A stretch of DNA of 64,000 nt from positions 1 through 64,000 of the forward strand of contig JAKCPI010001790.1 of NCBI GenBank assembly GCA_023213315.1. The letters are read 5' to 3'. The position numbers and the translations under genes were made by a program. This document shows, piece after piece, positions 24,115-35,390 of this stretch. Source of the DNA: Euborellia annulipes. Taxonomy: Eukaryota > Arthropoda > Insecta > Dermaptera > Anisolabididae. The notes beneath the pieces were generated by a model. It ran no database searches, was not told the DNA's origin, and saw only the letters and a program-made list of their open reading frames with translations. The first letter of the stretch is position 1. Every line of letters starts with the position of its first letter.

Positions 24115-24380
24115 AAAAAATTGAAGCGTAGCATCAATCACAAAATAGAGAAATAAAAATTAATCTTCAAACATAGTTTAAATACAATTACAATTCATTT
24201 CTTTTCCAATAATAAAAAGAAGATGTTTTCATTATTATCAAATATAATCTCGTGTCCAACACATCCCTCTAATGTCCATGTCAGTTGATATTAAAATAAA
24301 TAACACATGATCGAATAATTGTCTCAAAGTTAATTATATATAGCATTAAATAGAGTGTGTGGTTAATGCGAGTGACTCAC

Positions 24381-24474
24381 CCTGTTTGCCGAGATGATGT
24401 CCATGATGGTTCTGGTCAGGATGGACCTGGTCAACAGCCGCGACTGCCGCTGCCGCAGGTGCCATCGCCACCGC
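24381..24474 (-). CDS. Candidate internal exon of an unidentified gene
   Basis: On the minus strand a GC-rich 94-nt block sits between an acceptor (TTGTTGCAG at 24483-24475) and a strong donor (CAGG|GTGAGT, intron from 24380). Two frames are open throughout. One reads as an alanine-rich then His/Gln-rich segment (AVAMAPAAAAVAAVDQ, then HPDQNHHGHH), typical of low-complexity parts of animal regulatory or neuronal proteins. The other gives RLLTRSILTRTIMDIISANR. Its composition differs sharply from the surrounding AT-rich DNA, and it matches no repeat in the window. If real, much of the flanking repeat-rich DNA would be its introns. I do not recognise the gene, and the frame is undecided. Confidence 0.5.
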
Positions 24475-24802
24475 CTGCAACAATCACATTTGTTAATTAA
24501 ATATTTTTTAAAGAGTTTAAATTAAAGTGAAAACATGCACTAAATAAATAATTGTTTGAAAAATTTTAATTTAAATTCACTTCATTCATTTGCACACACC
24601 TGCAACTCCTTAATCAAATTTATTTTTCAATTAAAAATAAATTTACTGAAAAAAAAAAAAAAAAAAAATTTACCCTGGAAAGTTTCTATTCAATACATTT
24701 TATAATTACAAAAAAAAATACACAGGAAATTTACATTACATATTGGAGAAGTGAAATTTCGGATTCTCAATAGAAAAAGGTCAGATTTGTTCAAATAATT
24801 TT

Positions 24803-25190
24803 TTACTTTCTCTTACCTATGTATATATGTAATATATTTATAGAGAGAAAGTATTGGATTCATGTCAAAAATTAGATTGTGAGTTTTTTGGAGGTTCACC
24901 ATTTTTGGGGGCCCCCTGAATCCAAAAAAGTGGTTTTCGCGACATGGTCTGTCTGTGGGTGGGTGGGTGTGTGTTCAATTTTAAGCATGAAGGAATTGAG
25001 CTATGGGGCTGAAATTTTATATTTAAGTTAAACACCCCCGGGATTTTACATCTGAATTCAAATATTCCCTACTGCCGGGAACTAAATATATATCGACACA
25101 AAAATCTGGTGTGACAAGCACAGTACACATCTTTCGATTACCGAAGGTAAGAGAAAGTTGTGTGCTGTGCGCCAGTCACACCAGATTTTT
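24803..25190 (-). repeat. Repeat B, internally deleted
   Basis: Retains both hairpin ends and the CCCA/TGGG microsatellite. The central 'AGTACTAGTACT' and 'GGTTGCCATGG' blocks are absent, the deletion joining near 25040. Confidence 0.75.
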
Positions 25191-25671
25191 TAATTTATTA
25201 ACGCGGTATAAACGTGTTAAGTCTAGTCAACAACAGGCGTTTTTTTATTGTTTCCTTCCCACATGAGCGAATTCTCCATCACTAGCTCAACCCAAGTGGA
25301 TGCAGGGGTCCGTTACGCTTTGAGGAGCATGAATCAAAATTGCTCTAACGTTTGTAAAAAAGTTTCACTTCAAACATTTTGTGTGTCCAGGTATGCACCC
25401 CGAGAGGTATAAACAATGTCAAATAAATTCATTTTTCATTTCTAATTTCATGTTTAGACGTAAAAACAATTAATTTCTTAATAAAGAAACAAAGCAAATT
25501 AATTTAAAATATTTAAAATATTTGCCAGGTGAAAGTAAACAGCATCATTAATTTCTCTTTTCTAACTTAATATTATCAAAATCTTGTTAGACAAATTTGA
25601 GATATTTTTTTAATAATAATTTTAATTAACATTTTTATATAGAATATATAGAATAGTTGCAACTTTACTGA
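25191..25671. other. No recognisable feature
   Basis: AT-rich with one moderately GC-rich patch (25260-25400) lacking a convincing frame. Confidence 0.4.
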
Positions 25672-25829
25672 TATATGTACTTTTTCAGTTTTTTCGATTG
25701 AATGCATGTCAAAAATAAGATGTCAAAATTTTGATGAAAATACACGTTTTAGACTCCCTGGGTCGGTGTCTGTGTTCAAAATGAAGCATAAAGGAAATGG
25801 GCTATGAGGTTGACAATTTAAATAGGCCT

Positions 25830-26157
25830 CAGGGGCGTATATAGAAATTTTTTTTCGGGGAGGACCTGATCTCAAAAATTTTTTCCCGTTCGAAAAAATA
25901 TTTTACCTTTTTTTAGAGACGCTAAATTTTTGCCGCCCGCGGCACCATCCGTGGAACCAAAATTTTTTTCATGTGCCGTTCGCAGAACATTTCCTTTTTC
26001 AAAAAAGCCTACATTTTTGCGCTACGGGGCCGCGCAAACATTTCGGGAGGGAGGGGGGCCGAGACCCATTATTGGCTCTATATTCCTATATATGTATATG
26101 CATTTAGGAAATTTCGGGGGAGGGGGCCCTCGGCCGCCCCCCTTATATACGCCCCTG
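25830..26157. mobile_element. hAT-like MITE (family G) with 8-bp target duplication
   Basis: Inverted ends CAGGGGCGTATATA and TATATACGCCCCTG. ATAGGCCT flanks both sides (25822-25829, 26158-26165). GC-rich interior. Related copies are at 56006 and 58641. Confidence 0.85.
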
Positions 26158-26433
26158 ATAGGCCTATAAGTTAGGTAAAAGTACAAGTAGGGGTTACTTT
26201 ACTTATGTATGTACTTTTTCACTTTTTTTCGATTTTCTCAAAATCTCCTCTGACGATTTTGATTAAAATTCATAAATCAATTATTTTTAGATGCGTTTTA
26301 AAATGTATATTCTCATTTTGCCCTCCTAATTGTTTGAAGCACACTTTACTCTTGTACTTCATTGGAAGGAAATGAGAAATAGTTGCTAATGGTAAAAAAA
26401 TATATTTTTCTAAGTTTTTAAATTTTATATCTT

Positions 26434-28201
26434 CCCAGGTAGAAATTCAACCTTAAAATTAGCTAATATTAAGCTAATTTTCTAAGTTTAAGCTTAAAAT
26501 TAGCTAACAAAATTAGCTTAGTTTAAGCTTATTTTGTAACGCTTTTCTAAGCTAGCAGCAAGCTTACCGAATTAGCTTAAAATTAGCTAAAAAAACTAGC
26601 TAAAAATAAGGTTGTTTTGTTAGCTTAAAATAAGCTTGAAATTAGCTTAAAATAAGCTTAAAATTAGCTAACAAAACTAGCTAAGGGCAAGGTTGTTTTG
26701 TTAGCTTAAAATAAGCTTGAAATTAGCTTAAAATAAGCTTAAAATTAGCTAACAAAACTAGCTAAGGGCAAGGTTGTTTTGTTAGCTTAAAATAAGCTTG
26801 GAATTAGCTTAAAATAAGCTTAAAATTAGCTAACAAAACTAGCTAAAAATAAGGTTGTTTTGTTAGCTTAAAATAAGCTTGGAATTAGCTAACAAAACTA
26901 GCTAAGGGCAAGGTATGGTATTTTGAGTTAAAAAAAAGTATTTGCAAAAAATAAAATTTTTATTTAAAATATTTTTCCAACACAAACAAAAGATATAAAA
27001 TACATATATATGGACCATTTATTTTGAAAGTGGTGTAAGTCCACTTTTTACAAAAAATGAGAAATCACATAATTTATCAATATATATTTATTTTTAAAAC
27101 ATGCAGTTAATAAATCACCATGTTATATTCTTTATGAAACCAAGCACTTAGCACTGGACCTAAAAATCTAAAAAAAAATATTTAATCATTTAACCTTATT
27201 TCTTATTTATTTTATATGTAATAAATATACTTACATAAATGATGAATAGCGTCTTTCAGGGGGGGGGGCAAAAGAGATATTTAAAAAATTAGTTTGCACC
27301 CCTCGAATTTTTAAAACACAAATTTAAATTCTAAAAAAAAAATTCACGATCCTATCAGGCCTAAAGTTTAGAGTAGACTAACCTGACCAAAGCTGCCTGT
27401 GTCCACTCTAACTGTAAATTCTTTTGTTTACAAATGCTTCCTTTTTGGGTTTTTCCAGGTAGGCAGGAGGTCTTTTTTTTTTAAATTATAAATAAAAGAG
27501 TTAAAATTCAAGAATAATATTAGGTTACTATTTACACTCATTCTAAGTAATTAAAAAATTCATTATTTAAATTTTATTTCATATACTGATACTCTGCCAA
27601 ATTTATATTTATTAAGAATAATTATTCAAAATGATTTTTCTCAAATTAAAATTTTTTTTATATACATTTGATAGAAGAGCAGGTGCTATGGAGGGGGGGG
27701 GGGAGGGGGTTTGCCTGCGGCCCTGGTCAGTACCTTAAGATAAAAGTAATTACTTATTCGAATACAATACAACCTTATAGTATCAATGGAATGCTTTAAG
27801 CTAGATATCCAAGATAAAAACGAACCTTGAAATTAGCTTAGAAAACTAGCTAAAAACAAGCTAATAATAAGCTAAAAACAAGCTAAAAATAAGCTAAAAA
27901 CAAGCTAATAATAAGCTAAAAACAAGCTAATAATAAGCTAAAAACAAGCTAATAATAAGCTAGAAATAAGATAGCAGCAACCTAAGGAAACTAGCTAATA
28001 ACAAGCTAATAATAAGCTAATAATAAGCTAATAACAAGCTAATAATAAGCTAATAATAAGCTAATAATAAGCTAATAATAAGCTAATAATAAGCTAATAA
28101 TAAGCTAGAAATAAGCTTAAAAAACTATCTTAGACTCTAAGCTTAAATAAAGCTAATTCTAAGCTAATAACTTGTCCGACTAAGATAAATTTCTACCTGG
28201 G
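26434..28201. mobile_element. AGCTA-repeat element with inverted ends
   Basis: Ends CCCAGGTAGAAATT and AATTTCTACCTGGG are inverted. The left part holds an 81-bp tandem array (26611-26920; GTTGTTTTGTTAGC at 26611, 26692, 26773, 26854). The right part (about 27830-28130) is an array of about 11 bp (AAGCTAATAAT). The middle is AT-rich with G-runs at 27261-27269 and 27693-27714. No coding capacity and no known family recognised. Confidence 0.7.
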
Positions 28202-28517
28202 TTGGATTCAAATGTACCGTACTGTCAGAAACAAAAAATTGTATATGTCGACGCCAAAAATGTAGTGTAACAAGCACAGTAATGGAATTCATATTTTATG
28301 AATGAATTAACTATTAATAATTAATTAATAAATTTAATCAGTTTATTTTTTAAAACAAAATTTGAAGTTGGGAACACAAAGCTTTTATTAAATAGCAAAC
28401 TTCATTAAATATTCCTTGCCGTTGAGAGAGATGAAAAAATCTGGTGTGACAGACAAAACTTTCAATTACGGAAGGTAAAAGAAAGTCATGTGCTGTGCGA
28501 CAAACAACACCAGGTAT

Positions 28518-29653
28518 TTGATATTTTGTTTGTCTCAGTTTATTTTTCGATATTTTATTTCTCTTTGTTTTTTTGTATCTTAAGCGTAGTCACACATCAA
28601 ATGATATATTCTTCAAAAAAAAAAAAAAAAAATTGGTATTTGTTTCTGGCTAAGGCATATATAAATAAAAATAAATAAATAGCAAAATCGATGAAAGGTT
28701 TACTGGCTTCTTGTTTAGCAAAAAAAAAAAATAAAGTCCTCAATTCATTTTTTTTTTTTTTTTTGTTATATCAGGTGAATACGAGAGACCCACAAAGCTA
28801 ATCTTGATTTCTCTCTTATTGAACTGTTTGAGTAACGCATGCATTTTCTACAAGACAGCTTGATAAGAATGCAATTTTTCCAAGGCACCCAAGAAACTCA
28901 ATGAATCAAATGCAAATCGCTGTTGAATTCTCTCCCATTCGAAAATAAGAGAACAAAGCAGATGACCCATAAAAATGCTTAAAGATGAGAGGAATATAAG
29001 AATATGTTTATTAAAGCTTTAGTAGTAATACCTACAATATAAGAATATTTTAAATTTTCTAAACCAAGTGATACATGAGTGGACAACCCTAATAGCCTTT
29101 AAGTAATAATTTTTATAATATAATAATTTTAATTTTATAGTTGAATAAAAATGTAAATTAATCTATTAAAAGGGGAATTTTTGCCCTTTTAATTTCTATC
29201 TGTCAAATAAATGCCAAAAGGGCGTTAATTGAGATTTTCCAGGTCGACAATTTAACACCTACGTTCTCATTTATCTATTATATAAATATTAATTTAATGT
29301 TTTTAAAGCTATTCATGAATAAAAATTTAAGTAAAAATAAATAGGCCTACATAGGCGAACAACGCCATGTTTTATATAAATAATAAAAATAATATATTCG
29401 ATGATATTTGTAAGTGGGTGAACATGAATCAATTAGACTGATCAAGAATATTGTTGAAATTACATTATTAATTGAAGTGCTCAGTGGAACATAGTCATAA
29501 GCCACAATACGTTAGTTTCGAGATATTGACAAATTAGGCTAAAGTTTGACTCGAATTTGTAAATCAGCCACTTAATTTATAATAACTTTCTTTATAAAAA
29601 TGGACACTTGTATGTCTTATAAAGCATATAGTAGAAAATGAAACATTCAATCG
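28518..29653. other. AT-rich, no recognisable feature
   Basis: A-runs (28613-28632, 28720-28731), T-run (28749-28764) and short frames. No gene or repeat recognised. Confidence 0.45.
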
Positions 29654-29787
29654 CAGTGGCGTAGAGAGAGGGGGGGGGGCATCATACCTCGGGCGCTACT
29701 CACAAAGGGGCGCCAAATGGTCCCCAAAACAAAAAAAATTGACAAAATGGTGGCTTAGGACCATTTCCCATTAAGCCCTTCAATTAT
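29654..29787. repeat. hAT-like MITE left-end fragment
   Basis: Starts CAGTGGCGTAGAGAG and runs into a G-run and GC-rich sequence. No matching right end is seen. Confidence 0.4.
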
Positions 29788-30048
29788 CATTATCATTATG
29801 ATATATAAAGCGCTATAGCGGCTAGCTCCCGTCTGTGCCGATCAGGACGCTGATTGGCTAGAGTTACAGGAATTGAAGCGGGAGCGGAAAATTTAAAATT
29901 TAAGTCAGAGAGGGAAATTTGAAAATTTCCAAACAGTCTGCAAGAATAAATTTATTTGAAGGCGGTATAAAGCCGAGTGTTGATAATCAAATAGGAAGAA
30001 TAAATGAGCAGGCAGCTAGTTAATTCAATTTATTAGTAAACCAGGGCC

Positions 30049-30080
30049 GACGTTTCGGTCACATATGGGACCATCCTTAG
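30049..30080 (-). ncRNA. Hammerhead-like core (left arm)
   Basis: Minus strand: CTAAGGA (one change from CTGANGA), a GGTC...GACC stem, then GAAACGTC. Helix I is convincing: GGCC and AACC 5' of the core pair with GGCC and GGTT 3' of it, across a small internal loop. Confidence 0.6.
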
Positions 30081-30274
30081 GGCCAGGTTAATGTCTGAAA
30101 ATATAAATAATCCTCGCCAAGTTATATTGGGCATACAAAATTGTAAGTAGCTTAATCATGATAATGTCTCAAATTTTATTATTATCGTACCATGGACAGA
30201 GAGTGAGTCATTCACTGTGTAAGCCCAATATAACTTGGCGAGGATTATTTATATTTTCAGACATTAACCTAGGC

Positions 30275-30306
30275 CTGAGGATAGTCCCATATGTGACCGA
30301 AACGTC
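30275..30306 (+). ncRNA. Hammerhead-like core (right arm)
   Basis: CTGAGGA at 30275-30281, a GTC...GAC stem, GAAACGTC at 30299-30306 with a GUC triplet. Outer AACC and GGTT can still pair as helix I. Confidence 0.65.
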
Positions 30307-30415
30307 GGCCCTGGTTTACTAATAAATTGAAATATAACTAGCTGCTTGTTCATTTATTATTCCTATAAGAATAAATTTGATGCATTTGCCCGCGAAACGC
30401 GGGCTTTACAACTGG

Positions 30416-31659
30416 TTTAATATAATGCTTTACAATTTTACTTTTTTAAGCTAAAATATAAACATCTTTTTTGTCCTTTGAATTGAATTCAAATTGTGAT
30501 GAGAGTGATTTGGTCAGTTCCAATATAAATGATCTGGACCATGTTGAATCTCATTTTTTTTTTTTTAACTAAATATCAGTTAGCATTATTCTGGTCACAT
30601 ATCGCAAACGTGCTCTTTCTAATCTATGTTGCTTACTGTTTATCGCAAATTATTACTTTCCAGTAAGTGAATCAAAAAACTTTATCCGACTAAAAAAAAA
30701 TAAATAAATAAATAAATTTCAAATTAACTTCAAAATGATAAACACACAAATGAATAAATAAATATTTTATTAAAAAATGTAAAAAGTATTTGCGAATATA
30801 AAAATTTAATAATAAATATTTATACATATACATATTCTATTTTTTGGCTTTTTATTTACGTACATAAAAATTCTGAATCGTTTTTCACTTCGTAGTCGTA
30901 AAAAAAAGAAAGAGAGAAGAAAAAAAAAAAGAAATATCGCAACATAAAAATTGAGATTCTATATTTACATAAAAACATATCAATGGAATTTATATTTTCT
31001 TCTTTCTTTCTTGTTTTTCAATATAGTAGGTGTATAAAATGAAAGTTTATTTTTTTAAACACACCCCCACCTTCCCATTATAAGGAATATATAAAAATAA
31101 TTCTTTTGTTGTAAACCAAATAAAAAGAAAAACAATATTATAGATTTTATTAAAAAATGATAGGAAAAAAATTCTGCTCGGCATAAATGCAGACAAAAAA
31201 GGTATTGAATTCAAAAAATCTTTATATTTAGATAAAACCCTCTTTTGGTGAAATAAATAATGCAAAGTTTCAGTAGTTTTAGAGAAATACAGCTGAGAGG
31301 GATTTTTAGAATTTGAGATGCTTTAACTCCACTCTAAAGTGCGCAGCAAGTTTGTCCTGTCCCTTCAAGAAACTTTTGCCCAATCACAAGTTCAAACTTT
31401 ACAAGGGTCGTTTTTCCATTCTATACTACGCCAGCTGGATACTTTAGAGGGGACTATCTCCATTTGAACCTTGTTGAGATATAAAAATTATTAGTAGTAG
31501 TAGTTAGGGTTAGGAACGTCTCATGAAGTACTTTGTGATTATTCAACATATAACATTTCCATTCCATTTCATGACGTCGCAGAACGCATGAAAGTGTAAG
31601 GTTAAGAATATTGTAAACTAAAACAATCGAAAATTACGACGATGGATTGATTTGACAGA
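30416..31659. other. AT-rich, no recognisable feature
   Basis: A/T runs and an A-rich purine tract (30900-30935). No gene recognised. Confidence 0.45.
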
Positions 31660-32207
31660 TTTTTACTTTCTCTTACTTATTTAATTATGTAATATTTATA
31701 GGGAGAAAGTATTGGATTCATGTCAAAAATTCGATGTCGAGATTTTGATGGATATACACGTTTTAAAGTCCCCTGAATCCAAAAAATTGGTTTTCGCAAA
31801 ATGGTTTGTCTGTCTATGAACAAAATAAATCTACTTTTCTCAAAATATCTTTGTTTGTTTTAGAGCGCTTCAACAGCGGGGGTTATTAACGCTACATGTA
31901 CACAAATATCAGAAAAGTTTATAGATACATAAATCACAAAATATCAAAAAAGTTTATATATACAATATTTAAAATGTTCAGTTTCTTTTAAAAATAAAAG
32001 GTGTTTTCCTTCAATTTTGTGCTTTTCTTTTAGTTTCTTGTATTTCTTGCACAGGAACATAATGTGGCGTATGGCCATGCATCTTGAATTCTAATACTAG
32101 GCCTATATCGGTGAAAACTAAATATATCTCGACACAAAAAAATCAGGTGTGACAAACACAAAGGTAAGAGAATGTTGTGTGCTGTGCGACCAGTGACATC
32201 AGATTTT
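31660..32207 (-). repeat. Repeat B with foreign or diverged middle
   Basis: 31660-31835 is the 3' hairpin side, and 32100-32207 is the 5' hairpin side. The 31840-32095 interior does not match other B copies. Confidence 0.65.
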
Positions 32208-32746
32208 TAACTTAATTTTCACTTGTATATATAATATTTTCCAATTAACATACAATATTTTTTTTTGCTCTTAAAAAAAAAGCCTCAAAGTGAAAGCTTA
32301 TGTAAAGAAACATTTTAAAAAACCAGAGTTTTAATCGCCCTGTTTGCTAATTAGTAGTTACTCTGTATAATAAATTATGTTTATAATTAGACTAGCGTAA
32401 AAAAAATAGAAGACAAAAATAATAAAAATGAACGAGAGAAGAAACGAACGAAATAAAAATTTATCTATTACTTATTTTAGGATTCAAAATGAATTTTTAC
32501 CATCATTTATCAATAAAATGCAGCGTATAATTTCTATTTCGACTCCATGGCGTTAATTAAAATTCAAATATTCTCAAAATTATAGAAAAAAAATTTAAAT
32601 AAATAGACCTCTGATTTTGGTGATATTTGTAAGTAGTGAAAGGGGGCTTATGTCAGGGGGTCGAAGGACCAAATCCCGAAATTCATAAGAAAATAAACTA
32701 GGATCCTTAGGTAATGTTATGTTGAAAATTTCGTTGTCCATAGGTC
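32208..32746. other. AT-rich, no recognisable feature
   Basis: No repeat family or coding signal seen. Confidence 0.4.
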
Positions 32747-32779
32747 CTGAAGATGGGTGCGAATTAATCCCGAAACGTC
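32747..32779 (+). ncRNA. Solo hammerhead-like core
   Basis: CTGAAGA at 32747-32753, a GGG...CCC stem with an A/T-rich loop, GAAACGTC at 32772-32779. No obvious mirrored arm. Helix I pairing is weak. Confidence 0.5.
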
Positions 32780-33479
32780 AACAAAAATATATAAATATTA
32801 ATTTAATGCTTGCATATTTTCATATTTAGTTAGTATATATTTATGAAAGAAAAGGAGAGATCTTCCCCCCTTCCCCCACTCCCTTTATGTTCAAACTACG
32901 AGTTGTTGTTTTTTTGCAGCTGTTGACAAATCAGAAACTCTCGTTATTACATATGATCAGGATCATCCTGCTATCCATAAAATAAAAATAAAAATTGCTT
33001 GATGAATTATTAAGATATTCATCCATAAAAACGATCATCTATTTTTTAGCATATTGTAGGCTTCATTTTTTTATGGATCATTTGTGAATGAGAAAATGGA
33101 AATGCATTGTTTTTTATTCAACCCCCCCCCCCCCGCCTTCAAACAAACGTTAATTTATTATTGATTGCTTCCTATATCCCAAATGGAATAATCCTATCAA
33201 AATTATTACTATTATTTTAGGAATCGGACAGAGAAAAGAAAAAAAGAGAATCAAGATCCTAATAATTTTAATTTCAATTGTAAATTTAAAAAAAATAATA
33301 ATAAAAATGTAATTCGTTTCAAGCTTTTTTTGCCTGTTACACTTTCCTCGCCTTCTAATAAGAGAATAACTAATGAAAATGGATCATATCAGTGAAGACA
33401 TTGTACACCCCTTCACCTGGCCTTTTACTTTTCCGTACTATTATTCATGTGATACGTAATTATGAACACGGATATTTTA
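32780..33479. other. AT-rich with a short C-run
   Basis: C-run at about 33122-33134. Nothing else recognised. Confidence 0.45.
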
Positions 33480-34212
33480 AAAGCAGTTCTAATTTTGAAC
33501 TATCTAGATTTTCTTAAGGCGTTATCTCTTTAAATTATGGAGATAGATGAATTACATAGAAATATAAAGTTTCAGTCCAATCGGAGCTGATTTAGTGGTG
33601 CAGAACACGGCTAAAAGTTTAATCGTTTTTTTCCGTTTTTTTTTTTTTAACTTTGACACCTCTAATACAATTTTTCCCATACCTGAATTCAAAAAACATA
33701 TTTTTACGATATTCTATAGTTCCTTAGCTTTCCAAAAATCATTAATTGGTGAATATCTATTAATTATCAGCGAAATTATGAATAAAATAGTTAAATATAT
33801 CCAAATAGTTCTAAGTTTATTCCTTTGACCTCTACTCTACTGTCGAAGAGAGCAAAGCGCCTAAAAGATAGGCAGCCAAATTGTTTTTTTTATATCAGAC
33901 TTTGATAACTGTTTTGTTTATAATTCCGTTAATTATTAAAAGATTTTCACAAATGAATAATTTTTGGAAAAACTAAAGAACTTTAGAATATCGTAAAAAT
34001 ATGTTTTTTGGATTCAGGGATGTAAAAAATTGTGTTAAGGGTGTCCAAAATTAAAAAAAAAAAATTCGATTTTTCAAAACTTAGCCGTGTTCTGCACCAT
34101 TAGCTCCGATTGGACTGAAACTTTATATTTCTATGTAATTCATCTATCTGTATAATTTAAAGGGGTAACGCCTTAAGAAAATCTAGATAGTCCAAAATTA
34201 GAAGAGCTTTAG
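33480..34212. repeat. Large fold-back, about 730 bp
   Basis: Left and right arms pair through 'TCTAGATTTTCTTAAGGCGT', 'TCCAATCGGAGCT', 'GCAGAACACGGCTAA' and 'CATATTTTTACGATATTCTA', in mirrored order. Imperfect, so older than the ribozyme fold-backs. No core motif seen. Confidence 0.8.
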
Positions 34213-34990
34213 AGCACATTTTTTTTTATTAAAATTTAATTTTCTCTATAGCTCTAAAAGTAGAATTGATGGGGCAAAACTTGATGGCATTTTTGGAATT
34301 AGCGCTACCCAAATACCCACAAATAGCTTCAAATACCCCGGTAACAAAATCACTGATCCCCTGTGTTATCATCACAATTTTTTTTAAATCCATTTAATGT
34401 TGTTTTCTAAAAAAATAAAAGTAGGCTTTACGTGATCTGAATTTATCTAAAAAAATAAATAAAAAATGGCAAATTGATAATCCCCCATTGGTCCAAATAG
34501 AGACAGTGGATTCATCAAAATGATTAATTTAATTATCAAATAACATGTTCATTAGCATAGATCCCACTGAATTAATAAAAGCTAATAATAATTGAGAGAG
34601 AGAAATCAGAGAATATAGAAATGTATTTATTTGTATAATGATTCAGAGAAATGTATTTATTAGTTGGCATTTTATTGAACAGGTACAATAAGTACACAAG
34701 GTGGGAACTACCTGGTAAATGCATAACATATAGATACAAAAAGGAAATTTCTTACAAATAAATATTCAAATTACGATATACCAAGTAGAAATTACTCAGG
34801 GCAACTCTGATTTTGCGGCATGGGATTTATTAAACACAATTTTAAGTAATTTTGGTCTTCTGAATACGAAAATAATAATATTTTTGTTGAATTGACTCTA
34901 CTTTTTGAGATAAAGGCAATTCAATTTATACTGGAAATTATATTATAGAAGGAGAAGAATATTTTTAAAACGTTTATCTTAAAACAAATG
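34213..34990. other. AT-rich, no recognisable feature
   Basis: No gene, SINE or paired repeat recognised. Confidence 0.4.
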
Positions 34991-34993
34991 GGA

Positions 34994-35174
34994 AGCCCTG
35001 GGTAGTTGGTAGCGCGCCTGCCTAGTATACCAAGGGTCGAGGGTTCGGATCCCAGGCAGTCCGATGATTTTATTTAAGCCATTTGGATACCAAATGGCTT
35101 AAATAAAAATGCCTGGACCCCAAATATATATATATAATGGGAAAAAAGTGTGAGTGTTAAAAAAAAAAAAAAAA
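34994..35174 (+). mobile_element. tRNA-derived SINE-A
   Basis: A-box-like 'GGTAGTTGGTAGCGCGCCTG', B-box GGTTCGGATCC, 'AAGCCATTTGGATACC' palindrome, short tail and A-run. The TG-rich tail is shortened. Confidence 0.8.
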
Positions 35175-35390
35175 AGTGGGAAAGCTCGCCTTCGGCGAGC
35201 AATTGCAAAATTTTAAAGTTTTCAATTTCTTTCACTGACTTAAGGTTTTAAATTTCCCTCCCTGACTCAACCTCCTCTGTCTCTGGCCAATCAGCGAGGG
35301 AGAGAGTGGTAAACAGGAGCATAACGGAAGCCCGTGGTTAGCGCTTTATATTATAGTATGATGATAATATGATTATCATATGATTTCAAA
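35175..35390 (-). mobile_element. Helitron (family F), inverted copy
   Basis: Hairpin GCTCGCC/GGCGAGC at 35184-35200, and body blocks shared with 1-241 ('AATTTCCCTC', 'GGCCAATCAGCG', 'AGCGCTTTATAT'). The terminal CTRR is not intact (CTTT), at the junction with the SINE's A-run. Confidence 0.65.

Larger units (their letters stand above)
25672..28517 (-). repeat. Repeat B split by two nested insertions
   Basis: B segments at about 25672-25821, 26166-26433 and 28202-28517 are separated by a hAT-like MITE (25830-26157) and the AGCTA element (26434-28201). B reads through correctly when these are removed. Confidence 0.65.
29975..30366. mobile_element. Fold-back element with two hammerhead-like cores
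   Basis: Arms mirror each other through 'TAATAAATTGAATTA', 'GACGTTTCGGTC' and 'TATAACTTGGCGAGG' blocks, around a centre near 30170-30180. It interrupts a Helitron. Boundaries are approximate. Confidence 0.8.
29788..30415 (+). mobile_element. Helitron (family F) carrying a ribozyme fold-back
   Basis: Matches 1-241 on both sides of an insertion. Its 3' hairpin is at 30388-30404 (GCCCGCG, AAA, CGCGGGC), then 7 nt, then CTGG (30412-30415) followed by T. The 5' boundary is approximate. The fold-back 29975-30366 lies inside, flanked by AAGAATAAAT on both sides. Confidence 0.75.

Noticed and set aside
25930..26174. Frames of about 70-80 codons, also seen near 56.0-56.25 and 58.7-58.95 kb
   Set aside because: Shared among the three loci because they are GC-rich MITE interiors (family G).
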